Shown piece after piece: positions 47,009-55,378 of a DNA stretch of 64,000 nt (positions are counted from its first letter, which is position 1; each line of letters opens with the position of its first letter). The notes under the pieces are model-generated. The model was given only the letters and a program-made list of their open reading frames with translations, did no database searches and was not told the DNA's origin. The DNA comes from SVEL01 sp017381055 (GTDB lineage: Bacteria > Bacillota > Clostridia > Lachnospirales > Lachnospiraceae), in NCBI GenBank assembly GCA_036307185.1, contig JAXJYC010000048.1, positions 53,204 to 117,203 on the forward strand. Reading direction: 5' to 3'. Position numbers and translations under genes: made by a program.

Positions 47009-47488
47009 CTACTCTACTATATCAAGTATCTCTACAATATACATTGTATGATAATCCTTATTCTCATACCACTTGCTGTCTATCGACTCATCCACAAAAT
47101 CCTTAGCATTAATTTCACCTGCATAGAGCTTCTTACAAAGCAATGTGCTCTCTGCTTCCTCAAAAACAGGAATGCCATCCTTCATCGATACTGTAAGACC
47201 AGCTTTAGCAATCTTATCTTCATCTCTACCAGAGACTTTCCCCATATATCCAAGCATTTCTTTTTTATCTTCTGAGAAGAAAGCCAAAGATAAAGTATCA
47301 TTCTTATCGATAAACTCCTTAGTATATCTGCTCTCACGAACAAATATGTACGCAACATTCTTACCCCAGATAACACCAAGACCACCCCAAGAAGCAGTCA
47401 TAGCATTAACCTTTTCTCCATCAGCTGCAGTTATAAGCATCCACTGCTTTCCTATTTTCTCAAAAGCGTTTGAAAAACTATTTACCAT
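47009..47488 (-). CDS. Flavin reductase-like FMN-binding protein
   Basis: 159 residues with the split-barrel pattern of flavin reductase-like proteins: NAMTASWGGLGVIWGKNVAYIFVR binds FMN. Cytoplasmic; the reductant and acceptor are unknown. Single gene, TGGAGG before ATG 47488. Confidence 0.82.
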   Translation of the reverse strand: MVNSFSNAFEKIGKQWMLITAADGEKVNAMTASWGGLGVIWGKNVAYIFVRESRYTKEFIDKNDTLSLAFFSEDKKEMLGYMGKVSGRDEDKIAKAGLTVSMKDGIPVFEEAESTLLCKKLYAGEINAKDFVDESIDSKWYENKDYHTMYIVEILDIVE

Positions 47489-47572
47489 TTCATTTCCTCC
47501 ATTATTAGCAATTTGTTACATTTAGTATATAATATATTCTAAATTTTGTATAATATTATTTACTTTTATCAC

Positions 47573-47601
47573 TTGCATTTATACCTAGAAAAGGCTACAA
47601 T
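47573..47601 (+). promoter_or_regulatory. Promoter of the L,D-transpeptidase gene
   Basis: TTGCAT (47573-47578), 17-bp spacer, TACAAT (47596-47601), about 88 bp upstream of the start. Confidence 0.6.
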
Positions 47602-47688
47602 ATACAATGCACAAAGTTACATACGAGGGAGTATATACAATTGTAGTTAGTAACTAGCTACATTTATTTACACAAAAAGGAGTAAAAT

Positions 47689-48948
47689 ATGAATAAATTA
47701 AAGGAATTTTTTACGCACAATAAAGCGTTAGTAACTATTACAACATCAGTTACGATGGCAGTCTTTCTTGTATTCACAGTAGTAGCTGTCGCAATCAGTG
47801 GCAATGGCTCTGGTGCAAATAAAGGCGAAGCAAGCGCTACAGAAAAAGAAACAAACAATCAGTTTGCAGACGCATCTACAGACTCAACTGCGCAGACACT
47901 TCCACAGTATTCAAGCGAAGACGAAATATGTGGTGATGAGAACGAATCAACTGAAGAAAAAACAACAGAGCCACCTGTTGATCCAGGCACTCTTCCTTAT
48001 ATGATTAAGGTAAATAGAGCCGCTAACTGTATTACAGTATACGGTAAGGATGATTCAGGAGCTTTCACAATTCCTGTAAAGGCTATTACAGTTTCATGTG
48101 GTAAAAACTTAGGTGATACACCATTAGGTTCATATCAGACTATTAACGAGTACAAATGGCGTAAGATGGTAGACGGAACATACAGCCAGTATGCATATAG
48201 AATCGTCGGCTCAATCCTCTTCCACTCAGTTCCATATTACTCACAGGCAAAGGATGATCTTGAGTGGGAAGAATTCAACAAGCTCGGTACCGCAGCTTCT
48301 CTTGGTTGCGTACGAATGACAGTTGCTGATTCTAAGTGGCTTATGGACCACTGTCCTATCGGAACATTAGTAACAATTTATGATGACGCTTCTAACCCAG
48401 GACCACTTGGTAAGCCAGATACAATTAAGATACCTGCTGATAGCCCATATAAAAACTGGGATCCTACAGATCCAGACCCAGCAAACCCATGGAAATTACA
48501 TTCAGCAAGTATTACACATCCAAAGTCTTTAACTATTACAATCAAGCCAGGTACAACTATTGATGCAGTTAAAGCAAATTATTTCTCAGCAAAAGATACA
48601 TGTGGTAATGATATATCAGATAAGATTTTAGTAAGTGGTTCTTACGATTTCAGTAAGGAAGGTACTTACAACCTTACATTCTATGTAATAGATGCTATTG
48701 GTAGCAAGGCACAGGTGGATATCGCGGTGACAGTTCAGGGCGAGGAGACATCTTCAACAGAAGAGACATCATCTAAGCAGGAAACAACAACTCCTGAAGA
48801 GACAACTACTGAGGAAGATACAACTCCTGAAGAGACTACTCCTGAAGAGACTACAACCACTGCTCCAAGTGAATCAGAGTCTTCAACACCAGAAGAAAGC
48901 GCAACTCCTACAGAAGGTGCTACATCTGAAGACGGTGAAAATTCATAA
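47689..48948 (+). CDS. L,D-transpeptidase (YkuD domain) with a Thr/Glu-rich tail
   Basis: 419 residues. N-terminal membrane anchor (about 15-42). YkuD domain about 100-230 with His in FHSVPYYS and the nucleophile in AASLGCVRMT. It would make 3-3 or other L,D cross-links outside the membrane. An Ig-like domain follows (about 270-350), then a 70-residue tail of Thr/Glu/Ser/Pro repeats (TTPEETT type), probably spanning the wall. AAAGGAG before ATG 47689. Confidence 0.9.
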   Translation: MNKLKEFFTHNKALVTITTSVTMAVFLVFTVVAVAISGNGSGANKGEASATEKETNNQFADASTDSTAQTLPQYSSEDEICGDENESTEEKTTEPPVDPGTLPYMIKVNRAANCITVYGKDDSGAFTIPVKAITVSCGKNLGDTPLGSYQTINEYKWRKMVDGTYSQYAYRIVGSILFHSVPYYSQAKDDLEWEEFNKLGTAASLGCVRMTVADSKWLMDHCPIGTLVTIYDDASNPGPLGKPDTIKIPADSPYKNWDPTDPDPANPWKLHSASITHPKSLTITIKPGTTIDAVKANYFSAKDTCGNDISDKILVSGSYDFSKEGTYNLTFYVIDAIGSKAQVDIAVTVQGEETSSTEETSSKQETTTPEETTTEEDTTPEETTPEETTTTAPSESESSTPEESATPTEGATSEDGENS

Positions 48949-48987
48949 ACTTAGGCTTATATTTATCTAATAACGAAACATAAAGCA

Positions 48988-49019
48988 AAGGCAGAACCAA
49001 TCGGTTCTGCCTTACTTTT
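48988..49019 (+). terminator. Terminator of the L,D-transpeptidase gene
   Basis: AAGGCAGAACC pairs with GGTTCTGCCTT followed by ACTTTT. Confidence 0.85.
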
Positions 49020-49064
49020 ATAACCACTGTTACATAATATTTTATTTATTTGTCACTAAAGTAG

Positions 49065-49190
49065 TGAAGACCTTCCCTATACTTTGACCGAGATAGAGAA
49101 AGTCTTCCTTAACATTTGAGGTCAACCATTCTGTGGCGATTGCCTTTTGATAATTATATTATATAATTTGATAATTACAATAAAAAGGCA
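49065..49190. other. Stacked hairpins in the 49-kb gap
   Basis: GAAGACCTTCCCTAT pairs with ATAGAGAAAGTCTTC (about 49076-49116), and ATTGCCTTTT pairs with AAAAAGGCAAT around an AT-rich segment (49138-49192). No good ribosome site or gene. The area looks like a decayed or regulatory part of the RNA locus beside it. Confidence 0.5.
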
Positions 49191-49300
49191 ATAAAAAAAA
49201 GATAATGTAAACAACTGGGTGGCAATCCAGTATCTCTTTAAGTCCATATAGGAGTGGCGGCTGCCTGTTCCGCCCTTATTTACATTATCTTCGTTAACTA
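49191..49300 (-). ncRNA. Possible structured small RNA ending in a terminator
   Basis: Minus strand: AAGATAATGTAAA pairs with TTTACATTATCTT, closing two inner hairpins (GGCGG/CCGCC around 49252-49276 and CTGG/CCAG around 49217-49230). A run of eight Ts follows directly (49200-49193), so the unit looks like an RNA whose closing stem is its own terminator. The arrangement resembles the RNA part of type I toxin loci. A 41-codon hydrophobic frame at 49247-49122 overlaps it but lacks a ribosome site. Confidence 0.5.
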
Positions 49301-49346
49301 TTATATTCTTTTATCAATTAAATAGTACTATTTATTTATATGTTTG

Positions 49347-49778
49347 TCAAGATTCAATTTTCCAACATCGTCCATTTGCTATGTAATTATTCAATTGAGA
49401 ATCTCTTAACGGATACATTGTCCTAAAAACCATATCACCTTCTGTGGATATTTTAATAGCTACAGAAATATTTTGGTCAAATTTTTTTATAAAAGATACA
49501 CTTTCATCCTTTGGATGTATACCAATATAATCAGGATTTTCAATGATAGAAGGGATTTTTTTACAACAATCATCAAAGTTGTTTGATGTATTAAAATCAC
49601 TTCTATGTTTTTCTATATGTTTAACTCTTGCTGCCCAGAATAATATATCTTTATCTGATGAAATTCTACCCTTAAAATCAGGCTTTTTAGCAAGAATAAA
49701 ATTTACTATGTCTGGATTTAGTTTGCCTATAGGTTGATTTTTTATTTCATCAGAGAATTTACTAATATCAAATTCCAT
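49347..49778 (-). CDS. BECR-fold RNase-like protein (PBECR-type toxin candidate)
   Basis: 143 residues. The C-terminal half has the pattern of phage-type Barnase-EndoU-ColicinE5/RelE-like domains: IPSIIENPDYIGIHPKD, SVSFIKKFD, SVAIKISTEGDMVFRTMYPL. An earlier His-containing helix (WAARVKHIEKHR) would supply a catalytic residue. Such domains are toxins or RNases in phages and mobile elements. No neighbour looks like an antitoxin protein. Codon use is more AT-rich than the neighbours and the ribosome site is weak, both consistent with transfer. Family match is by eye. Confidence 0.6.
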   Translation of the reverse strand: MEFDISKFSDEIKNQPIGKLNPDIVNFILAKKPDFKGRISSDKDILFWAARVKHIEKHRSDFNTSNNFDDCCKKIPSIIENPDYIGIHPKDESVSFIKKFDQNISVAIKISTEGDMVFRTMYPLRDSQLNNYIANGRCWKIES

Positions 49779-49889
49779 ATATTTCCACCAATCATTTATA
49801 TAATAATCTACATTATATACTAATAATCGATAAAAATCTATTAGAAATATATATATTTGTAAATTAAGTTCTTTACATCAGCTTTAACT

Positions 49890-50675
49890 TTATTTCTTAA
49901 CCTGTTTTCCCGTATGGTCTATTACATACCCATCTCGCATAATCAACTCAGGTATAGTCACAAAAGTATATCCCTTCTTTTTCAACCCATCTATAACCCC
50001 TTGAAGAGCATCTGCTGTATATTTAGAACCATTATGCATAAGGATAATACCACCATTATCTAAAGCCTTATGATTAACTACTGTATCTATAATGCTATTA
50101 ACACCGTAATTCTTCCAATCCAAGCTGTCAATCGACCACTGTATAGGGTAATATCCCACCTCATATGTTACATCTACAAGCTTATCATCATAATCTCCAT
50201 ACGGCGGCCTAAACACCTCCATTTCAACCCCTGTAAGCTCCTTAACCTTATTATGTACCACCATAATCTCTTCTTTACATTCATCGACTGAGATTTCACT
50301 CATTTTCTTGTGATTTTCGCTGTGATTTCCCAAAGCATGGCCATCCTTGGCAATCTTTTTCACATCCTCAGGATACTTCTCAACCCACTCTCCCGTCATA
50401 AAAAACGTAACCTTTACGTCATTTTCCTTTAAGATATCAAGAATCTTTTCCGTATCTTCATTGCCCCAGGCCGCGTCAAAAGACAGCGCTACCACCTTTT
50501 CCTTTGAATCCACGCAGTAAATGGGTATTTTTCTATTTGACACAGCAACAACAGTTGGCATAGCCTCATCTCTTCCCTGCCAAAACATAGCATATAAAAG
50601 GGCGAAAGTGATAACTCCCGCCCAGAATACTTTTGTAGTCAAGAGCCATTTTACAACGTCTTTAAAGTCGTTCAT
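49890..50675 (-). CDS. Polysaccharide deacetylase (PdaB-like)
   Basis: About 261 residues. One N-terminal membrane helix (about 10-33) and a NodB domain: SFDAAWGNED (motif 1, as in PdaB), HSENHKKM (motif 2), RPPYGDYD (motif 3), and a late IILMHNG. PdaB acts in sporulation in Bacillus; here the link is inference. GAAGGATGGAG favours the ATG at 50675 over the one three codons earlier. Confidence 0.85.
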   Translation of the reverse strand: MNDFKDVVKWLLTTKVFWAGVITFALLYAMFWQGRDEAMPTVVAVSNRKIPIYCVDSKEKVVALSFDAAWGNEDTEKILDILKENDVKVTFFMTGEWVEKYPEDVKKIAKDGHALGNHSENHKKMSEISVDECKEEIMVVHNKVKELTGVEMEVFRPPYGDYDDKLVDVTYEVGYYPIQWSIDSLDWKNYGVNSIIDTVVNHKALDNGGIILMHNGSKYTADALQGVIDGLKKKGYTFVTIPELIMRDGYVIDHTGKQVKK

Positions 50676-50753
50676 AATCTCCATCCTTCAAAATCTGTTA
50701 CTATATTATATTCATATTTATATTAATCATAACTGGAATGTGTAAATTTCCTA

Positions 50754-51233
50754 CTACATCCTCTGCTGATATCGTCCATCTTCCGCCTTACTAGTAAGCT
50801 TCGCCAATCCGTTAAATATTGACTGAGGAATACCAAATCCAAACATAATACCCAAGGTGATTCCGCCAGCCATTTTAAAGGCCTCTAATCCCTTCATTCC
50901 TGCCGTAGCAAAATCGTCCATTATAAGATAATAAGCTGTATAATATATGGCCGCTCCTGGCACTAATGGGAATATGGCTGAAATCAAATAAACTGTAACT
51001 GGATGTTTTCTAAGTGCTGAAAACACTCGTGCCAGTAAAGTTATAGCAAATGAAGCACAGATACAAGCAAGCGTCACACCTGCACCGAGCCAACAAAATA
51101 CTAAATACATTAACCAGCTTACAGCGCCATTGATCGCACAGTATAAATATTCCTTCTTAGGCGCATTAAAGGTAACGGCAAAGCACCAAATACCCACACC
51201 TGAAGCTATCACTTGTAAAATATATTCTAGCAT
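50754..51233 (-). CDS. Threonine/serine exporter, ThrE_2 subunit
   Basis: 159 residues with four to five membrane helices: ASGVGIWCFAVTFNAPKKEY at the N terminus and FPLVPGAAIYYTAYYLI are the hallmarks of the smaller half of the split ThrE system (DUF3815). It exports serine or threonine with the larger subunit, 72 bp upstream. Confidence 0.87.
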   Translation of the reverse strand: MLEYILQVIASGVGIWCFAVTFNAPKKEYLYCAINGAVSWLMYLVFCWLGAGVTLACICASFAITLLARVFSALRKHPVTVYLISAIFPLVPGAAIYYTAYYLIMDDFATAGMKGLEAFKMAGGITLGIMFGFGIPQSIFNGLAKLTSKAEDGRYQQRM

Positions 51234-51304
51234 AGCTTTATATTCCTTTCATAAAATCTCAATCGTTCAAAATAGCATCAAAAATATATTATCTACAACA
51301 AGTA

Positions 51305-52150
51305 TTATATCCATCCAATCATAGCAAAAGCTTTCATAGCCACACCTACGCCTGCCGCTATACAAACAGCTGTAAGCAACGCTTCTATAAGATGTATGCC
51401 TCCTGACAAGAAATCTCCACTAAAGAAATCTCTAATCGACGTAGTCAATGCAACTCCTGGAAGAAGTGGCATTATACTTCCGATAATAATCTTGTCAATA
51501 AGCAGCACTGGCATTAACTGATAGCAAAGAACTGTAATAATACTTACAATAACACTTCCCATCAAGCTAGACACAAACTTAGACATACCCTGTTTTCCTG
51601 ATAAACACAAAAAACTTTTCAATACCAAGCCTACAATAAAACCAATTAGCATTTCATATGCTCGTCCACCAAATATATAACAAAATGCTGCAGAACCAAA
51701 AGCTGTAGCTAAAATCACTGACAAATCCGAATTCTGCTTAAGATTCTTTATCTCTTCTATACGTTCCTTTGCCTCTTCCACCGTGCATTTACCTTGGCAA
51801 ATTTGTCTAGACAATGCATTAAAATGAGATATTTTTTCAAGATTAATACTCCAATTAGGAATAGTCCTAACACATGTTATGGTATTCTCCGTACCCTCAT
51901 CAACTGTCAAAAAGATTCCATTTGACACCACAAACACATTTGGTCGTCCAAACTCATAATATGCAAGAAGTCGTTCCAATGTATCCTCGACACGAGCTAC
52001 TTCACCACCATTTTTAATAAGCTCCTCACCTATAGAAATAGCCACAGATACCTTTTCTTGACGAGATAATCTATCATTGAATAGCTTACTATCTGGCGAA
52101 CCATCTACCACTATATTATCTTCCAAAAAATCACCTTTCTTCTCATCCAT
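51305..52150 (-). CDS. Threonine/serine exporter, ThrE_1 subunit
   Basis: About 281 residues (DUF1212). A soluble N-terminal domain (AISIGEELIKNGGEVARVEDTLERL) precedes five hydrophobic segments with MPLLPGVALTTSIRDF. The open frame begins 13 codons earlier, but GGGAGG fits ATG 52150. Partner of the next gene. Confidence 0.88.
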   Translation of the reverse strand: MDEKKGDFLEDNIVVDGSPDSKLFNDRLSRQEKVSVAISIGEELIKNGGEVARVEDTLERLLAYYEFGRPNVFVVSNGIFLTVDEGTENTITCVRTIPNWSINLEKISHFNALSRQICQGKCTVEEAKERIEEIKNLKQNSDLSVILATAFGSAAFCYIFGGRAYEMLIGFIVGLVLKSFLCLSGKQGMSKFVSSLMGSVIVSIITVLCYQLMPVLLIDKIIIGSIMPLLPGVALTTSIRDFFSGDFLSGGIHLIEALLTAVCIAAGVGVAMKAFAMIGWI

Positions 52151-52211
52151 ACTAGCCTCCCAATCGTGCATTTTGCCTAAGTCACACATATAAAAACATA
52201 TTCTTTAAAGT

Positions 52212-52871
52212 CTACACTATACCTAATGCTTCCTTAGCAAGCTTGTCTGCCAAATCATTATATTTATCCCCCGAATGACCTTTAACCTTCACAAACTTAA
52301 TATCTACATATTCCTTAATATTATTATAGAATTCTTGATAAGCCTTAGTTCCTTCCTTATTAGCTGCCCATTGCTTAAGTGGCCACTTTGATATCCCTTC
52401 ATAATCATGATAAATAGTCAAAGTTTTCATGCCATTTTTATAAGCATATTCCATGGCAGCCTCCGCTCCTTTAATCTCGCCAGCCACGTTTCTCATACTA
52501 GCCAATTCAGGATCAGAAAAGCTTTTATTAAATGTAATCTCCTCTCCATTATGAAACATTACTACACCATATGAGAATTCACCTGTCGCCACATTAAAGC
52601 TACCATCCACGTATGCCACATTTTCCAAATCAATATCTTCTATGTTTTTCGAGCTATTATTCGAACTTTTTTGCACCGTATTACTTTCCATCTCAAGGCT
52701 TACTTGTTTAGCACTCTCGCCCCAGCCCATAAATTCTGCCGCCTCTGCTGCAGTCTTAAAACTCTTATAAGTAGCACCTGAAAATCCATCTATCTGCGCC
52801 TTACAATCATCCCAACTATTATAAATACCTGGTGTTCTTCCCACTCTTACTGCATAAAATTTGCTTGCCAT
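52212..52871 (-). CDS. Ribonuclease H with an N-terminal viroplasmin (HBD) domain
   Basis: 219 residues. N-terminal domain KFYAVRVGRTPGIYNSWDDC binds RNA-DNA hybrids. The RNase H domain has Asp in AYVDGSF, Glu in AGEIKGAEAAM, and Asp in IYHDYEGI; the last acidic residue is in SGDKYNDLADKLA. Removes RNA from hybrids, as in eukaryote-like RNase H1 proteins of Firmicutes. Confidence 0.92.
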   Translation of the reverse strand: MASKFYAVRVGRTPGIYNSWDDCKAQIDGFSGATYKSFKTAAEAAEFMGWGESAKQVSLEMESNTVQKSSNNSSKNIEDIDLENVAYVDGSFNVATGEFSYGVVMFHNGEEITFNKSFSDPELASMRNVAGEIKGAEAAMEYAYKNGMKTLTIYHDYEGISKWPLKQWAANKEGTKAYQEFYNNIKEYVDIKFVKVKGHSGDKYNDLADKLAKEALGIV

Positions 52872-52979
52872 AATATATATAATCCTTTCTACAAAATGAA
52901 GCTACTCTCTTTTCTAACAAAATTATACCTCATTAATTCCATTATAGCAATTGACTAAATCCTATATATCATAACATAG

Positions 52980-53008
52980 TTGACTCTCGAACAAATATTC
53001 GTTATAAT
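52980..53008 (+). promoter_or_regulatory. Toxin promoter with a LexA-like box in its spacer
   Basis: TTGACT (52980-52985), 17-bp spacer, TATAAT (53003-53008). The spacer contains CGAACAAATATTCG (52988-53001), one base away from the symmetric Gram-positive LexA box CGAAC-N4-GTTCG. Repressor binding there would exclude polymerase. Confidence 0.65.
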
Positions 53009-53014
53009 ATATAC

Positions 53015-53300
53015 AGGTACTACCATAACGGTAGGCGGTTAGTTCTTCTCCGAAGGACTGTGACCTTCGTTTACATAGACATCTGCGTAGCAGAAATCTT
53101 ACAAATGGAGGCTTTGCATATGTTGACCATCGAAAGCTTAATTGCTGTTATCAGTTTATGTTTAACTTGTTTCAGTCTTGGCTATTCGTTTGGCAAGAAT
53201 AGCAAGACACAAAAATAACCGCCCTACAGCCTAAGATGAGCGGTTATTTTTACAACTAATTATTTTGGGACTAGCCGTCTATCGGTAGTACCTTTTCTAT
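53015..53300 (+). ncRNA. Type I toxin mRNA with closed 5'-3' ends
   Basis: The transcript predicted from the promoter starts next to GGTACTACC (53016-53024), which is the exact complement of GGTAGTACC (53284-53292) just before a TTTTCT tail. Further pairing (ACGG and TTAGT segments) extends it. Inside are hairpins CCGAAGG/CCTTCG (about 53058-53078), TCTGC/GCAGA (about 53090-53102) and AATAACCGC/GCGGTTATT (53213-53252). Long-range end pairing that hides the ribosome site is typical of type I toxin mRNAs. The antitoxin would be read from the opposite strand; I cannot fix its promoter. Confidence 0.65.
53120..53218 (+). CDS. 32-residue hydrophobic peptide, probable type I toxin
   Basis: Translated as MLTIESLIAVISLC, LTCFSLGYSFG and a basic tail KNSKTQK: one short membrane helix and Lys at the end, the standard shape of Fst/TxpA-like toxins. 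GGAGG sits 9 bp before ATG 53120. Too short for routine gene calling. It lies inside the structured RNA with its own promoter. Confidence 0.75.
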   Translation: MLTIESLIAVISLCLTCFSLGYSFGKNSKTQK

Positions 53301-53411
53301 AATTATATTATCACTAAGTTATCTCTATGTCAATTAACCTATATTTATATTTTCAAATATTCTTTACAAATTTATCTTATATTATTATCAATCCACTTAT
53401 ATACAATACAT

Positions 53412-55205
53412 CTACCCCCTTATAACCTCAAAACTGTTATACACATCCATTTTCCCGTATCCCCACTGCCTATCAGGATAAGGAATAGCATTATCACGAA
53501 TAGCGCCTCTTATCAAATAACTCTTAATATCCGTAGCTCTAAGCTCAGCATCTTTCCCCTCCACAATTCCCCAATTTAGAAACTGGCACGCAGCTCCTGC
53601 TGTAATGCCACTAGACAATGCTGTAGCTATATCAGGCTTAATGGCACCATCCCTAACAAAGCCTCGTCCATTATTAATATACAACGCCCCATTCACTGGA
53701 TTATATAAACTCGTAGTTAGAGCTCCATTAGCTAATGCTGGGTCTACAATGGTTATATTCGGATCAGGCTCTAGGATATAAGTATTCTCATATATAAACT
53801 GACTAATGGGCAAGTATACATTATAGGACTGATTATCACCATATACTCGTATAGACCATATTCCTGCGGTTGGAGTTTCAAGCCTTATAATTATAAGTTC
53901 ATCACCAGTATCACCCTCTACCAAATCATACTCTATAGTTACAGTAGTTCCATCAAATATCAGATCGTAAATCTCAGACTTGCCAATGCGGGGTTCAACC
54001 CTCTCTATAACCTCTCCAGTAGGCGAAACCACACCAACAGATATAAGACCCGGCTTTCCACCCCATATATTGATCACAAGACCTTGTTGCCTCTCGTCCA
54101 CTCGGACCTCTATAGTGTCGTAAATGTTCCCCCTATCAGCCACAACGGTCTCTATTGAGCTAGACAATGACGATGCCATCTCCGAAACCACCTGTCCTGC
54201 TGCATGTAGCTGCTTATTCCCCTCATCTCCAACAGACATAGAAATCACCGCTCCCACCCCACTTACAAATCTATCTATAATATAACTGAGCGCTGATGAG
54301 CCATCATGTCCCCGCCCATTAGTCCCAAGGGTCATACATAAAGAAATAGGCATATTTAATTTAATAGACACACTCCTAACATAATTAACTGCGAGCATTA
54401 TATCATTCTCTTGAAAAGCTACAGCGTCCTCTTTTACAAAATAATAATCTCTAAGATACCTTTTCGCAGGCTTTAGCTTGACCACAACTATATATGCCTC
54501 AGGAACTGCTCCATCATTGCCCGCAGCTATCTTGGCTAATATGTTCCCATGTAGTAACTTATCCTGAGCTATTCCGGTTCTTCCTATATTATCTATAACT
54601 AAGGCTTTTCTTTCCCCATTCGTTCCAGTATCCTCGCCTTCTTCAACTACCTTCACATTATCCCCTACACCTTCATTTGTTTCACTTTCATCAGGTCCGC
54701 CCCCTCTGAGCACCTTATTTATATCCTCCTCACTATACTCACTGCCATACAAAATCCCCTCAGGAGGCGTACCCGAATCGTCAGTCATATCCCATATCCT
54801 TATAATTCTAGTATCCCCATTAGAATACCTAAACTGCCTATCAAATATATCTATGCCCGTATCGATAAACGCCATAATGCATCCCTGCCCCTTTAAACTG
54901 AGTATAGGTTGCTTCTGCAGTCTTAAAATTCCACTTTTCTCTAAAGCTTGCTGCAAATCCCTACTACGCACACTCAAATCCCTCTCCATTAGCCCATATA
55001 AGGCCGGAATAGTTGCAAAGCTATAATTCCTTAGACTCAACTCATTTAACTCATTTAAAGGGCTATATACGCTTCCATAATAACTAGATATCCTCTGAAA
55101 GCACGGCACCTTAAATCTATCCAAGGCCGCCCTCTCATCCCCCACAAAATTCACGATAAAATCTCCATATTCCTCCGACATTATCGCCTCTCTACACACA
55201 TCCAT
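53412..55205 (-). CDS. Csp-like subtilase-family protein, probably catalytically inactive
   Basis: About 597 residues of S8 fold, as in clostridial germination proteases (CspA/B/C). The Asp (MAFIDTGIDIFD) and His (LLHGNILAKIAAGN) are kept. The oxyanion Asn is replaced (SVGDEGN instead of AAGNEG). The GTS nucleophile motif is gone: after IKPDIA the chain reads TALSSGITAG, where active members have a longer loop and GTSxAA. The Csp-typical GTNGRGHDGSSAL is present. An internal Gly/Glu-rich insert lies at about 165-205. Start ATG 55205 after GGAGGG; the frame opens earlier. Confidence 0.85.
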   Translation of the reverse strand: MDVCREAIMSEEYGDFIVNFVGDERAALDRFKVPCFQRISSYYGSVYSPLNELNELSLRNYSFATIPALYGLMERDLSVRSRDLQQALEKSGILRLQKQPILSLKGQGCIMAFIDTGIDIFDRQFRYSNGDTRIIRIWDMTDDSGTPPEGILYGSEYSEEDINKVLRGGGPDESETNEGVGDNVKVVEEGEDTGTNGERKALVIDNIGRTGIAQDKLLHGNILAKIAAGNDGAVPEAYIVVVKLKPAKRYLRDYYFVKEDAVAFQENDIMLAVNYVRSVSIKLNMPISLCMTLGTNGRGHDGSSALSYIIDRFVSGVGAVISMSVGDEGNKQLHAAGQVVSEMASSLSSSIETVVADRGNIYDTIEVRVDERQQGLVINIWGGKPGLISVGVVSPTGEVIERVEPRIGKSEIYDLIFDGTTVTIEYDLVEGDTGDELIIIRLETPTAGIWSIRVYGDNQSYNVYLPISQFIYENTYILEPDPNITIVDPALANGALTTSLYNPVNGALYINNGRGFVRDGAIKPDIATALSSGITAGAACQFLNWGIVEGKDAELRATDIKSYLIRGAIRDNAIPYPDRQWGYGKMDVYNSFEVIRG

Positions 55206-55312
55206 CACGCACCCTCCAAGCTCACCCAACACTCCATTTATACCTTATGGAAATTCCTAGAAAATTATCACAAAAAACCGCGTAAATATTGCGTAAATAT
55301 TACACTTACAAA

Positions 55313-55341
55313 TTGACAAACGCCCAAATGCTTGATACTAT
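55313..55341 (+). promoter_or_regulatory. Promoter of the second clpX
   Basis: Perfect TTGACA (55313-55318), 17-bp spacer, TACTAT (55336-55341), 38 bp upstream of the start; divergent from the Csp-like gene. Confidence 0.75.
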
Positions 55342-55378
55342 TGAAAATAGTAATGATTTTTGAACAGGAGACAATTTA

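Noticed and set aside
49122..49247. 41-residue hydrophobic peptide on the minus strand
   Set aside because: There is no ribosome site and a terminator-like T run lies within the frame. Kept only as a note in the RNA entry.
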